A stretch of 64,000 bases of DNA, taken from contig NZ_QMEK01000001.1 in assembly GCF_003390845.1 (NCBI RefSeq), positions 1 to 64,000 on the forward strand. The letters are read 5' to 3'. The notes beneath the pieces are model-generated. The model was not told the DNA's origin. It made no database searches and saw nothing but the letters and a program-made list of their open reading frames with translations. This document shows positions 19,161-28,296 of this stretch, piece by piece. This DNA is from Tropicimonas sp. IMCC34043 (GTDB taxonomy: Bacteria; Pseudomonadota; Alphaproteobacteria; Rhodobacterales; Rhodobacteraceae). Each line of letters opens with the position of its first letter. The first letter of the stretch is position 1. A program made the position numbers and the translations under genes.

Positions 19161-20404
19161 CACGCCTCGACTATTCCGCCGCTCAGGCCGCCTTTGCCGA
19201 TTGGGGCGTCGACAGCGATGCCGCGATCGACCGGCTGGCCGATATCTCGATCTCGGTGCATTGCTGGCAGGGCGATGACGTCGCCGGCTTTGAAGGCCGG
19301 AGCGGCAGCAGCGGTGGCGGCATTCAGGCCACGGGCAATTTCCCGGGCCGCGCCCGGACCCCGGCCGAACTGCGCGCCGACCTTGAATTCGCCTATTCCA
19401 GAATACCGGGCCGTCACCGGCTGAACCTGCACGCCTCCTACCTCGACAGCCCGGAAACCCCGGCCCGCGATGCGCTCGAATACCGCCATTTCTCCTCCTG
19501 GGTGGATTGGGCAAAGCATCAGGGGCTGGGGTTGGATTTCAACCCGACCTTCTTTGCCCACGAAAAGGCGGACGACAATCTGACGCTCGCGCACCCCGAT
19601 GCGGGCATCCGCGACTTCTGGATCGCCCACGGCGAGGTCTGCCGCGAAATCTCGGCCCGGATCGGGCAAGAGATGGGCAGCCCCTGCATCATGAATATCT
19701 GGGTGCCCGACGGGTTCAAGGATACGCCCGTCGACCGGCTGGCGGCGCGCAAGCGGCTCGAGGCATCGCTCGACCGGATGCTGGCCAAACCCTTCGACAA
19801 GGCCCTGATGCGCGATGCGGTGGAAAGCAAGCTGTTCGGCATCGGAGTCGAGGCCTGCACCGTCGGCAGCCACGAATTCTATCTTGGATATGCGATCCGC
19901 AACGATACCGTGCTCTGCCTCGACATGGGGCATTTCCACCCGATGGAAAGCGTGGCCGACAAGCTGTCTGCGGTCAGCCTGTCGGTCGACGAGATCCTCA
20001 TGCACGTCAGCCGGCCGATGCGCTGGGACAGCGACCATGTGATCCTGCTGAACGACGACATCCTTGCCATCGCGCAGGAACTGGTGCTGGGCGACCTGCT
20101 GGGGCGGACCCACATCGGGCTCGATTTCTTCGACGCCACGATCAGCCGCACCGCCGCCTGGGTGATCGGCACCCGCAACATGCAAAAGGCGCTGCTGCGC
20201 GCGCTGCTTCTGCCCAAGGCACCACTGCAGGCAGCCGAGGAGGCGCTCGACTTCAACCGCAGGTTCATGATGACCGAGGAACTGAAGGACCTGCCCTATG
20301 GCGCGGTCTGGCAGGAGTTCTGCACACGGTTGGGCGTGCCGACCGGCAACGCGCTGATTTCCGATCTCGACGTCTATCAGGCGTCGGTTGCCGACAGAGG
20401 CTGA
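19157..20404 (+). CDS. rhaA: L-rhamnose isomerase
   Basis: A 415-residue metal-dependent isomerase converting L-rhamnose to L-rhamnulose. It closely follows the Escherichia coli RhaA text: VHCWQGDDV, GGGIQATGNFPGRA, RLNLHASYLDS, GLDFNPTFFAHEKA, MNIWVPDGFKD, VESKLFGIGVEA, LCLDMGHFHPMESVADKLSA, HVSRPMRWDSDHV and HIGLDFFDATISR. The acidic and His residues in the LDMGHFHP and RWDSDHV segments are the metal ligands in the family. The ATG at 19157 is chosen because it gives the family length and overlaps the rhaB stop by four bases. The frame is open further upstream, but only as a shadow of rhaB. Confidence 0.95.
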   Translation: MTRLDYSAAQAAFADWGVDSDAAIDRLADISISVHCWQGDDVAGFEGRSGSSGGGIQATGNFPGRARTPAELRADLEFAYSRIPGRHRLNLHASYLDSPETPARDALEYRHFSSWVDWAKHQGLGLDFNPTFFAHEKADDNLTLAHPDAGIRDFWIAHGEVCREISARIGQEMGSPCIMNIWVPDGFKDTPVDRLAARKRLEASLDRMLAKPFDKALMRDAVESKLFGIGVEACTVGSHEFYLGYAIRNDTVLCLDMGHFHPMESVADKLSAVSLSVDEILMHVSRPMRWDSDHVILLNDDILAIAQELVLGDLLGRTHIGLDFFDATISRTAAWVIGTRNMQKALLRALLLPKAPLQAAEEALDFNRRFMMTEELKDLPYGAVWQEFCTRLGVPTGNALISDLDVYQASVADRG

Positions 20405-20414
20405 GGACACACAG

Positions 20415-21290
20415 ATGACATCCTTTTCGCACGCCATCCCCTTCGTTCAGGAAGCCGCGCCGATCATCCGGCTGTGTTGGGAGAACGGCTGGAACGAGGC
20501 CAACGGCGGCAACTTCAGCTGGCGTCTGCCAACCGACGAGATCACCGGCGTGCTGGCACGGCGCTATCCGAATGTGGCCCGCGGTGCGGCGACCCCCTTG
20601 CCGCAGCCGCAGCCAAGCCTTGACGGGGAATATTTCCTTGTTACCGGCACCGGGCAGTTCTTTCGCCACGCGACCGAGTACCCCGAACAGGTCTTCGGCA
20701 TCGTCCAGATCGTCGAGGGCGGCACCGCCTGTCAGACCGTCTGGGGGTTCGAGAACGGCGGCAGGCCGACCTCCGAATTCGCCACCCATCTGGTGGGCCA
20801 TGCCACGCGCAAGCGGATATCGGGCGGGCGCGAACGGGTCGTGCTGCATTGCCATGTGCCCGAGTTCATCGCGCTGAGCTTCCTGATGCCGCTCGACAGC
20901 CGGACCCTGACGCTGGCGCTGTGGGAAAAGATGCCCGAATGCATCGTGATCTTCCCCGACGGGGTGCGGGTTGTGCCGCCGCTGCTGCCCGGCACCGTCA
21001 AGATCGCCGAGGCTTCGGCGCGCGAACTGGAAAAGGGCCGGGTGATCTCGTGGAGCCACCACGGCATCTTTGCCTCCGAGGAAAGCCCCGAAAAGGTCTT
21101 TACCCTGGTCGAGACGGTCGAGAAGGCGTCGGGCATCCATCGCCGGGTGCTGTCGGCCGGAGGCCCCAAGCGCGGCATCGACAAGGCGCTGCTGGCCGAA
21201 CTGGCGTCGTATTTTGCCAAGATGATGGTCTGTCCGCCCGACCTGCTGGAGGAGCCCGCGCGGGACGCGGCGGTCGAACCTACCGAGTGA
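20415..21290 (+). CDS. rhaD: Rhamnulose-1-phosphate aldolase
   Basis: A 291-residue class II (zinc) aldolase that splits L-rhamnulose 1-phosphate into dihydroxyacetone phosphate and L-lactaldehyde. Visible signatures are NEANGGNFSWRL at the N terminus, YFLVTGTGQFF, the zinc-ligand motif VVLHCHVPEFIAL, and SWSHHGIFASEE carrying the third His. The start at 20415 has GAGGA eight bases upstream and lies 10 bases after the rhaA stop. The enzyme resembles the Escherichia coli type rather than the fused aldolase/dehydrogenase found in rhizobia. Confidence 0.93.
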   Translation: MTSFSHAIPFVQEAAPIIRLCWENGWNEANGGNFSWRLPTDEITGVLARRYPNVARGAATPLPQPQPSLDGEYFLVTGTGQFFRHATEYPEQVFGIVQIVEGGTACQTVWGFENGGRPTSEFATHLVGHATRKRISGGRERVVLHCHVPEFIALSFLMPLDSRTLTLALWEKMPECIVIFPDGVRVVPPLLPGTVKIAEASARELEKGRVISWSHHGIFASEESPEKVFTLVETVEKASGIHRRVLSAGGPKRGIDKALLAELASYFAKMMVCPPDLLEEPARDAAVEPTE

Positions 21291-21319
21291 CGAAAACGTA
21301 AACCAAAGGGAGAGAGAAA

Positions 21320-22309
21320 ATGAAACTCAAGACACTTCTGCCGCTGGCACTTGCCGGCGCGATGGTGGCCGGTGCCGCCGCCGCTGATGACGTCCGCATT
21401 GCCATGGTCCCGAAAAGCCTTGGCAATGCCTTCTTCGAGGCTGCCCGCGACGGCGGCATGGAAGCTGCCAAGGAAATCGGTGGCGTCGAGATCATCTTCA
21501 ACGCGCCTGCGGTCGTTACCGCCGAAGGCCAGATCGAGGTGATCAACGCGCTGATCGCGCAACGGGTCGATGCCATCGTCGTATCCTCGAACGATCCCGA
21601 CGCGCTGGTGCCGATTTCCAAGAAGGCGATGCAGCGCGGCATCAAGGTGATGTCCTTCGACAGCGCCATCGCGCCCGACGGCCGCATGCTGCACCTGCAT
21701 CCCGCGACTGCCCCCGGTGCGGCAAAGTCGATGCTCGAGATGACCGTCGATGCAATCGGCCCCGAGGGCGAGATCGCCATCGTGTCGGAAACCCCGCAAT
21801 CCACCAACCAGAACGAGTGGATCGCCGAGATGGAGAAACTGCTGGCGACCGAGGAATTCTCGGGGCTGAAACTGGTGCAGACCGCCTATGGCATGGGCCA
21901 GTCCGACAAATCCTATCGCGAAACCATCGCGTTGCTGCGCCGCTATCCCGACCTGAAGGCGATCATCGCCCCCTCGACGGTCGCGATCTCGGCCGCGGCC
22001 AAGGCGGTCGAAGATCAGGGTATGGTCGGCAAGGTTTATGTCACCGGTCTCGGCCTGCCGTCGGAACTGGCGGGTTATGTCCACAACGGCTCGGTCAAGT
22101 CCTTCGCGATCTGGAACCCGATCGATCTGGGATATGCCGCGACCTATCTGGCCTATGACCTGATCCAGAACGACGGCGCCAAGGCGGGCGATACGCTCGA
22201 CGCCGGCCGCATGGGCAGCTTCACCCTCGACGACAAGCTCGAGACCTCGCTGCCGCAGCCGTTCATCTATGACGCCACCAACGTCGACGAGTTCGCGGAA
22301 ATCTTCTGA
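21320..22309 (+). CDS. rhaS: Rhamnose ABC transporter, periplasmic binding protein
   Basis: A 329-residue periplasmic sugar-binding protein of the RbsB type. It has a signal peptide (MKLKTLLPLALAGAMVAGAAAA) followed by IAMVPKSLGNAFFEAARDGG, the AEGQIEVINALIAQRVDAIVVSSND segment and GIKVMSFDSAIA, and ends with a normal hinge and C-terminal lobe. It belongs to the RhaSTPQ importer described in rhizobia; this RhaS is a binding protein and not the AraC regulator of the same name. A good ribosome site (AAGGGAGAGAG) precedes the ATG. It lies 29 bp after rhaD. Confidence 0.92.
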   Translation: MKLKTLLPLALAGAMVAGAAAADDVRIAMVPKSLGNAFFEAARDGGMEAAKEIGGVEIIFNAPAVVTAEGQIEVINALIAQRVDAIVVSSNDPDALVPISKKAMQRGIKVMSFDSAIAPDGRMLHLHPATAPGAAKSMLEMTVDAIGPEGEIAIVSETPQSTNQNEWIAEMEKLLATEEFSGLKLVQTAYGMGQSDKSYRETIALLRRYPDLKAIIAPSTVAISAAAKAVEDQGMVGKVYVTGLGLPSELAGYVHNGSVKSFAIWNPIDLGYAATYLAYDLIQNDGAKAGDTLDAGRMGSFTLDDKLETSLPQPFIYDATNVDEFAEIF

Positions 22310-22366
22310 TCCGGTCACGACAACCGGGCAGGTCGGTCCGCCGGCCTGCCCTCAAGGGAGGACGTC

Positions 22367-23902
22367 ATGGCAGTGCACGAAAACACCACCCCCCTCGTTG
22401 AACTGGAGGGGATCAACAAGATCTTCGGTGGCATCCACGCCCTGCGCGACGCGCATTGCAGGATTCATGCCGGCGAGGTCGTGGCGCTGGTCGGCGAGAA
22501 CGGGGCCGGCAAGTCGACGCTGGTCAAGACGATGACCGGCCTCTATCAGCCCAACTCCGGCACGATCCGGGTCAAGGGGCAGGCGGTACGGCTGGCGACG
22601 GCCAAGGCGGCCTCGGAATACGGGATCACCGCGATCCACCAGGAGACGACGCTGTTCGAGGAACTGTCGATCGTCGAGAACATCTTCATGGGCCACCCCC
22701 GCACCAAGCCGAGCGGGCTTCTGGACTGGGCGGCCATGCGGTCCGAGGCGCGCGAGCATCTGGAACGGGTCAATCTGGATGTCGAACCGACGACGCTGTT
22801 GAAACAGCTAAGCCTCGGGCAGCAGCACATGGTGGCTATCGCCCGCGCCCTGGCCGAAGCGGCCGATGTGGTGATCATGGACGAACCCACCGCCTCGCTG
22901 TCCTCGAACGAGATCGAGAAGCTTTACGTCATCATCGAAAAGCTGCGAGATCTGGGCAAGGGCATCCTGTTCATCTCGCACAAGTTCGACGAGGTGTTCC
23001 GCATCGCCGACCGCTATGTGGTGTTCCGCGACGGCGCCTTCGTGGGCGACGGCAATATCGCCGAGGTGACCGAACACGATCTGGTCAAGATGATGGTCGG
23101 CCGCGAGGTCGGGACGGTGTTTCCAAAACGCGCGGTCGAGATCGGCGCGCCGCTGCTGGAGGTCGCGAGCCTGTCGAACGGCATCGAGTTCAAGGACGTC
23201 TCCTTCACCCTGCACAAACGCGAAATTCTGGGGTTTTACGGGCTTGTCGGCGCCGGCCGGTCCGAAGTGATGCGCGCCATCATGGCGCTCAGCCCCTATC
23301 CGTTCACCGGGCAGATCCGCCTCGATGGCGTCCCCGCCAACTGGAAGATCTGCGGCGATGCGATTGACGCGGGCGTGGTCTATGTTCCCGAGGACCGGCG
23401 CAATCAGGGCGCTATCCTGCCGCTGTCGATCCGCGACAACATCGCGCTGCCCTCGATGAAACGGCTGGCCCGCGGGATCTGGCCCGACAAATCCGCCGAA
23501 CGCAGGCTGGCGCAGGAATACGGCCGCGTGTTCGAGATCCGCGCCGCCAGCATCGAACAGCCTGTCGAGGACCTGTCGGGCGGCAACCAGCAGAAGGTGG
23601 TTCTTGCCCGCTGGCTGGCGACCAATCCCGATGTGGTGATTGTCGATGAACCGACCCGCGGCATCGACGTCGGCGCCAAATCGGCGGTGCACGAGGCCTT
23701 GGCCGAGATGGTCGAACAGGATCTGTCGGTTCTTCTGGTCTCGTCCGAACTGCCCGAACTGATGGGTATGGCCGACCGGATCATCGTGATGCGGCTGGGC
23801 GAGATGGTTGCCGAATTCACCCGCGACGACTTCAGCGCCGAACTGATCGCAGCCTATGCGACCGGCGCGCGGGCGCCGCAACCCGCCAGGGAGGTGGCAT
23901 GA
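22367..23902 (+). CDS. rhaT: Rhamnose ABC transporter, double ATPase
   Basis: A 511-residue tandem ATP-binding subunit of the ribose/rhamnose class. The first half carries Walker A GENGAGKSTLVKTMTG, the signature KQLSLGQQHMVAIARALAE and Walker B VVIMDEPTAS. The second half has the divergent GLVGAGRSEVMRAIM, the signature LSGGNQQKVVLARWLA and VVIVDEPTRGIDVGAKS. The degenerate second Walker A is normal for this class. It powers sugar import from the cytoplasmic face. The stop overlaps rhaP by ATGA. Confidence 0.93.
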   Translation: MAVHENTTPLVELEGINKIFGGIHALRDAHCRIHAGEVVALVGENGAGKSTLVKTMTGLYQPNSGTIRVKGQAVRLATAKAASEYGITAIHQETTLFEELSIVENIFMGHPRTKPSGLLDWAAMRSEAREHLERVNLDVEPTTLLKQLSLGQQHMVAIARALAEAADVVIMDEPTASLSSNEIEKLYVIIEKLRDLGKGILFISHKFDEVFRIADRYVVFRDGAFVGDGNIAEVTEHDLVKMMVGREVGTVFPKRAVEIGAPLLEVASLSNGIEFKDVSFTLHKREILGFYGLVGAGRSEVMRAIMALSPYPFTGQIRLDGVPANWKICGDAIDAGVVYVPEDRRNQGAILPLSIRDNIALPSMKRLARGIWPDKSAERRLAQEYGRVFEIRAASIEQPVEDLSGGNQQKVVLARWLATNPDVVIVDEPTRGIDVGAKSAVHEALAEMVEQDLSVLLVSSELPELMGMADRIIVMRLGEMVAEFTRDDFSAELIAAYATGARAPQPAREVA

Positions 23903-24891
23903 TGCTGAATGTCCTCAAAAGCCGCGAGGCGCTGTTGGCGGCAAGCTGGCTGGCGCTGATCGCGCTGGCGGGCTCGATCACGCCCAATTTCGTCTCGATC
24001 CAGGGTCTGAGGGATCTGATGACAGACCTGTCGATCCTTGTGGTGCTGGCGGTCGCGCAGATGATCGTCATCCTGATCCGCGGCATTGACCTGTCGGTCG
24101 CGGCCAATCTGGCCTTTACCGGGATGGTGGTGGCGCTGCTGTCGGTCGCCAACCCCGGCCTGCCGACCGTGGTCTGGCCGCTGGTCTGCATTGTCGTCGG
24201 CGCCATGGTCGGGATGCTGAACGGGGCGCTGATCGCTGAACTGCAGATCCCGCCGATTGTCGTCACGCTTGGCACGATGAGCATCTGGCGCGGCATGATC
24301 TTTGTCATCTCGGGCGGATCCTGGGTGGTGCAGCACCAGTTCCCCGAGGGCTATCTGGCCGTACCCCGCACCCAGATCCTGGGCCTGACCCTGTTCTTCT
24401 GGATCGGGCTTACGGTCGCGGCGGGCATGTGGCTGGTGATGACCCAGACCCGGTTCGGCCGCGAGCTTTACGGCATGGGCGGCAACCCGCGGGCGGCGCA
24501 ATATGCGGGCGTGCGGGTCAAGCATCACGAATTCTGGGTCTATACCATCACCGGCGCGCTTGCCGGTCTGTCGGGCTGGCTCTGGACCTCGCGCTATGCC
24601 ATGGCCAACACCGATGTCGCGGCGGGCTTCGAGCTGCAGACTGTGGCGGCTTGCGTGATCGGCGGCGTCGCGATTGCGGGCGGCGCCGGCACGGTGATCG
24701 GTGCCGTGTTCGGTGCGCTGTTTCTTGGCACGCTTTACAATATCCTGCCGGTCATCGGCGTCAGCCAGTTCTGGCAACAGGCGCTGTCGGGCGCGATCAT
24801 CCTTCTGGCCGTCTACTTCAACATGATCAGCCGCAAGCCTCCGGTCCGCCGGATCCTGCCGCTTGCCTCACCCCAGGGAGCAGGAGAATGA
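23899..24891 (+). CDS. rhaP: Rhamnose ABC transporter, permease 1
   Basis: A 330-residue RbsC-type inner-membrane permease with about eight to ten hydrophobic segments. Family text includes QMIVILIRGIDLSVAANLAF, GMLNGALIAELQIPPIVVTLGTMSIWRG, GRELYGMGGNPRAAQYAGV and VIGGVAIAGGAGTVIGAVFGALFLG. It begins by a four-base overlap with rhaT and ends by a four-base overlap with rhaQ, so the importer genes are translated together. Confidence 0.93.
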   Translation: MMLNVLKSREALLAASWLALIALAGSITPNFVSIQGLRDLMTDLSILVVLAVAQMIVILIRGIDLSVAANLAFTGMVVALLSVANPGLPTVVWPLVCIVVGAMVGMLNGALIAELQIPPIVVTLGTMSIWRGMIFVISGGSWVVQHQFPEGYLAVPRTQILGLTLFFWIGLTVAAGMWLVMTQTRFGRELYGMGGNPRAAQYAGVRVKHHEFWVYTITGALAGLSGWLWTSRYAMANTDVAAGFELQTVAACVIGGVAIAGGAGTVIGAVFGALFLGTLYNILPVIGVSQFWQQALSGAIILLAVYFNMISRKPPVRRILPLASPQGAGE

Positions 24892-25919
24892 CGATGTCCG
24901 TGTCCCACGAAGCCCCTGCCGACCTGCCGGCCCCGCCGACGCTGTCGGTCGGCAAGATCCTGAGATCCCGCGAGCTTGTGCTGATCGGGCTGCTGGCGAT
25001 GGTGTTCATCGGCGGCAATGCCTCCAGCCCATGGTTTCTCGATATCTACAACCTGCTCGATTCGACCGCGATCTTCTCCGAGATTGCGCTGATGGCGCTG
25101 GGGACGGCGCTGGTGATCATCACCCGCGACATCGACATCTCCATGGCCTCGATCCTGGCGCTGTCCTCGCTCGTCATGGGGCTGGCCAGCCAGCATCTGG
25201 GCCTTGGCGCGGTGCCGCTGGTGCTGATCGGGCTTGCCACCGGCGCGCTTTGCGGTGCGGTCAACGGCACGCTGGTCGCCCGTCTGGGAATGCCCGCGAT
25301 CGTCGTGACAATCGGCACCATGTCGCTGTTCCGCGGGATTGCGGCAGGCATCCTCGGCGACGGCAAGATCGCCGAGTTTCCGACCGCCTTCACCGCCATT
25401 GGCCAGTCCTATCTGTTCGGGATGATCCCGCTCAGCTTTGTCGTCTTCATCCTGCTGTCGGTCGTCTTCGTGGTGCTGACGCATTTCACCGTGCTTGGGC
25501 GCAACCTGTTCGCGCTTGGCAACAACCCGGAGGGCGCGCGGTATTCCGGCGTGCGTACCAACCGGCTGCGGTTCCTTCTGTTCACGCTGAACGGGCTGAT
25601 GGCGGGGCTGGCGGCGGTGTTCCTGACCGCACGGCTTGGCAGTACGCGTCCCGACATCGCCATGGGGCTCGAGATGGAGGTGATCACCATGGTCGTGCTG
25701 GGCGGCGTGTCGATCTCCGGAGGCAAGGGCACCATCACCGGCGTCGTGCTGGCCGCGCTGGTCATCGGTTTCCTGCGGCTTGCGGTGACGCTGAACAACG
25801 TGCCGGGCAATATCCTGATCGTCTTCACCGGATTGCTGCTGATCGGGTCGGTCGCACTGCCCATCATCGGCGAGAAATACGCCTATCTCTTCAAATTGAT
25901 GCGCCGCCCGAGGAACTGA
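24888..25919 (+). CDS. rhaQ: Rhamnose ABC transporter, permease 2
   Basis: A 343-residue RbsC-type permease, partner of the preceding one. It shows ALVIITRDIDISMASILALSS, GAVNGTLVARLGMPAIVVTIGTMSLF, RNLFALGNNPEGARYSGV and VLGGVSISGGKGTITGVVLAAL. The start is placed at 24888, with GCAGGAG just upstream and overlap of the rhaP stop; an in-frame ATG two codons later is also possible. Two different permeases match the heterodimeric RhaP/RhaQ arrangement. Confidence 0.92.
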   Translation: MTMSVSHEAPADLPAPPTLSVGKILRSRELVLIGLLAMVFIGGNASSPWFLDIYNLLDSTAIFSEIALMALGTALVIITRDIDISMASILALSSLVMGLASQHLGLGAVPLVLIGLATGALCGAVNGTLVARLGMPAIVVTIGTMSLFRGIAAGILGDGKIAEFPTAFTAIGQSYLFGMIPLSFVVFILLSVVFVVLTHFTVLGRNLFALGNNPEGARYSGVRTNRLRFLLFTLNGLMAGLAAVFLTARLGSTRPDIAMGLEMEVITMVVLGGVSISGGKGTITGVVLAALVIGFLRLAVTLNNVPGNILIVFTGLLLIGSVALPIIGEKYAYLFKLMRRPRN

Positions 25920-25920
25920 C

Positions 25921-26235
25921 ATGGAACAGATCGCCTTCGCCATGCAGTTGAAACCGGGCGTTGCCGCGGAATACCAGAAGCGCCACGACGAGATCTGGCC
26001 GGAACTGGTGGCAGCGCTGAAGGATGCGGGGATCTCGGATTATTCGATCTTCCTCGACGAGGCGACGGGAACGCTGTTTGCGGTCCAGCGGCGGACTGCC
26101 GACAATGGTGCCGACGCCCTGCCGGGGCTGGAGGTGGTGCAGAAATGGTGGGCGTGGAACGCCCCGCTGATGGAGGTTCACCCGGATAACGAGCCCGTCG
26201 CACGGCCGCTGCGACGGGTGTTCCACCTGCCCTGA
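25921..26235 (+). CDS. rhaM: L-rhamnose mutarotase
   Basis: A 104-residue protein that interconverts the alpha and beta anomers of L-rhamnose. It starts one base after the rhaQ stop. The text matches the family along its whole length: MQLKPGVAAEYQKRHDEIWPEL, the DYSIFLDE strand and WWAWNAPLMEVHPDNEPVARPL near the C terminus. The catalytic His of RhaM lies in the RHDEIWPEL segment. It is called RhaU in rhizobia and supports growth on rhamnose. It is the last gene before the operon terminator. Confidence 0.93.
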   Translation: MEQIAFAMQLKPGVAAEYQKRHDEIWPELVAALKDAGISDYSIFLDEATGTLFAVQRRTADNGADALPGLEVVQKWWAWNAPLMEVHPDNEPVARPLRRVFHLP

Positions 26236-26323
26236 GCCGGGCGTATCCGACGGGGAAAGCTCCTCAGGGTGAGGGCAGGGGTCTGCCCGATCCCGCAGCC
26301 TCAGCTTTCGTCCCCCTCAAGCG

Positions 26324-26347
26324 GGGCGGGACACGGTCCCGCCCTTT
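26324..26347. terminator. Strong hairpin terminator after the rhamnose operon
   Basis: A perfect 9-bp stem (GGGCGGGAC with GTCCCGCCC) closes a three-base ACG loop and is followed by TTT on the plus strand. It sits about 90 bp after rhaM and about 145 bp before the end of the convergent exonuclease gene, so it may stop transcripts from both directions. Confidence 0.75.
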
Positions 26348-26490
26348 GCGTCGCCAGAACGTCCGCAACCTTCACTCGAAACGGATCGCGCGGCAGGCGG
26401 CCGCCTTGCGGCGACGGGCATAGGATCAGGCCGAAGGGCCGCCTCTGGCAGGCCGCTGCGCCCGAACCTTCGCGAGTACGCCGTCCAGGG

Positions 26491-27141
26491 TCAGGCCCCG
26501 GCGGCCTTTCGCGTTTTGGGTGTCGGGCCAAGGAGCGCCTCGAACACTTCCCTTGTGCGCCTTTCGGCACGAAGAACCACCTCGGCCGCGGCGCGCGCGT
26601 CCTCGCCGGCATCGTGGTGATCAAAGCGCAGGTCGAGCCGCTGTTTGAGGTTCGCAAGCCCGTGGCCGCCATTGCCGATGAACTCGGGCCATGCGCGGCG
26701 GGCAATCCGCACGCTGTCGCCCCATGTCCAGGGCGGGGCCTCGCGGCCGAGAACGGCATAGGCGCCCGAGATCGCGCGCCGGTCAAAGCTGCTGTGCTGG
26801 ATGATGTGGTGGCGCGCGAGCAACGGCTCGAGCAGCGCGATCGCTTCGTCAAAGCAGGGGGCATCCACCACATGCTCGGGCTCGATGCCGTGAATCCGGA
26901 TGTTGAACGGCGAGAAATGGGTTCGGGGATTCACATGGCTGGCCCAGGTTTCAATCGTGTCGTCCGGGCTTACACAGGCGATGCCGATCTGACAGATGCT
27001 GGCGGCATCGCTGCAGGCGGTCTCGACGTCGAGGGCGATGAAGCGATAGCTGCCGGCAGGAACTGACGACAGCGGCCGCGTCGCGAATTCGGTCAGATCG
27101 CGCAGTCCGGCATAGTCCCGTGTCGCTGGGGTCTCTGTCAC
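26491..27141 (-). CDS. DEDDh 3'-5' exonuclease (DnaQ/epsilon-like)
   Basis: A 216-residue nuclease of the DnaQ superfamily. Exo I is FIALDVETA (Asp and Glu ligands), Exo II lies around HHIIQHSSFDRRAI, and Exo III is HHDAGEDARAAAEV with the catalytic His and Asp. It is shorter than most dedicated repair exonucleases and has no other domain, so the exact role (proofreading subunit, RNase T-like or oligonuclease) is open. The start appears to be GTG at 27141, with AAGGA about nine bases upstream. It is transcribed towards the rhamnose operon. Confidence 0.8.
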   Translation of the reverse strand: MTETPATRDYAGLRDLTEFATRPLSSVPAGSYRFIALDVETACSDAASICQIGIACVSPDDTIETWASHVNPRTHFSPFNIRIHGIEPEHVVDAPCFDEAIALLEPLLARHHIIQHSSFDRRAISGAYAVLGREAPPWTWGDSVRIARRAWPEFIGNGGHGLANLKQRLDLRFDHHDAGEDARAAAEVVLRAERRTREVFEALLGPTPKTRKAAGA

Positions 27142-27492
27142 TGCGGGCGTCCTTGCATCGTGATGGTCTGGGCCGTCGCCGGACTTTGGCGCATCTGCGG
27201 GTCCACCGCAAAGGGCGTTGCCTCCGCCCGACCCTAGCGCCGAAGTCAGAGCTTTGCCAGTTCCGGGACAGGGCCGGACATAGTGACCGGATGCCTCTTT
27301 CGACCGGATCGGTCCGCGGGCAGGTTGGAGCGCGCAATGCTACGCACAGACGCCATACGGCGCAATCATACCGGCCCTGCGCTCTGGCACAGGCCCTGTG
27401 AACCCTTTGGCCTTATATTGGCGCGTCCTGGACCATAGGTGAAAAAAAGCATCCCTGTCATCGGGGAAAGCAACAGCAGTCAGGAGAGTCCC
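27142..27492. promoter_or_regulatory. Intergenic region between divergent exonuclease and FMN reductase genes
   Basis: About 350 bp without a supportable gene. It must hold both promoters. A TATATT box near 27412-27417 could be the -10 of the reductase gene, but no clear -35 is visible. A run of seven adenines follows at about 27442-27448, and a clear AGGAG ribosome site lies just before the reductase ATG. Confidence 0.35.
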
Positions 27493-28059
27493 ATGAAATT
27501 GAACGTCATTATCACCAGCACCCGCCCGGGCCGGGTCGGCAAGCCGGTCGCAGACTGGTTCTATGATCATGCCCAGAAGAACGGCGCAGGCTTTGAAGCC
27601 GTGCTGACCGATCTTGCCGAAATGGCCCTGCCGCTGCTCGACGAGCCGAACCACCCGGCGCAAAAGAAATACACCAAGGAACACACCAAGGCGTGGAGCG
27701 CCATCGTGGAGGCAAGCGACGCCTTCGTCTTCGTTTTGCCTGAATACAACTTCACCATGCCGCCGGCGTTCGTGAACGCGGTCGATTACCTCTACCACGA
27801 ATGGGCCTACAAACCCGCGGCCTTCGTCAGCTATGGCGGCATCTCGGGCGGGCTTCGGTCGACGCAGACTGCGAAGACGCTGCTGACCACGCTCAAGGTC
27901 ATGCCGATCCCCGATCAGGTGATCATCCCCAATGTTTCCAACCAGTTGAAAGATGGTGTCTTCACACCCGGCGAGATGCAGGTCCAGAGCGCCGATACCC
28001 TGCTGGACGAACTGGCAAAATGGGCCGGCGCGCTGGCCGGACTGCGCACCGCGGCCTGA
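27493..28059 (+). CDS. NAD(P)H-dependent FMN reductase (flavodoxin fold)
   Basis: A 188-residue flavoprotein of the NADPH-dependent FMN reductase family. The N-terminal phosphate loop is VIITSTRPGRVGKPVADWF. The FMN-contacting loop is FVLPEYNFTMPPAFVNAVDYLY, and SYGGISGGLRSTQ follows. Such enzymes reduce free FMN or quinone/azo substrates in the cytoplasm. The start at 27493 has AGGAG seven bases upstream; an earlier in-frame ATG at 27439 would add 18 residues ahead of the usual family start. It stands alone, with no operon partner. Confidence 0.85.
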   Translation: MKLNVIITSTRPGRVGKPVADWFYDHAQKNGAGFEAVLTDLAEMALPLLDEPNHPAQKKYTKEHTKAWSAIVEASDAFVFVLPEYNFTMPPAFVNAVDYLYHEWAYKPAAFVSYGGISGGLRSTQTAKTLLTTLKVMPIPDQVIIPNVSNQLKDGVFTPGEMQVQSADTLLDELAKWAGALAGLRTAA

Positions 28060-28296
28060 GCGCAGGGGCTGATCGTCCCGCGCGGGCGCTGATAGTCGGT
28101 CCCCCGGTTCAGCCGGGCCAACGGGTGCGACGAACAGGCCAGCGGTTCCGGCGGGGCGGCTATTGCACCGGGAGGCTTTGGTTCGCATCTTAGGATCGAA
28201 CCTCGCCTTCTTTGCCCCCGGGGGGCGCGAGCCGCAATGGCTCGACCGTTCCTTCGGGTGCGGTGGGCGCGCCCAGGGACAAGAAGCAGACACAAG

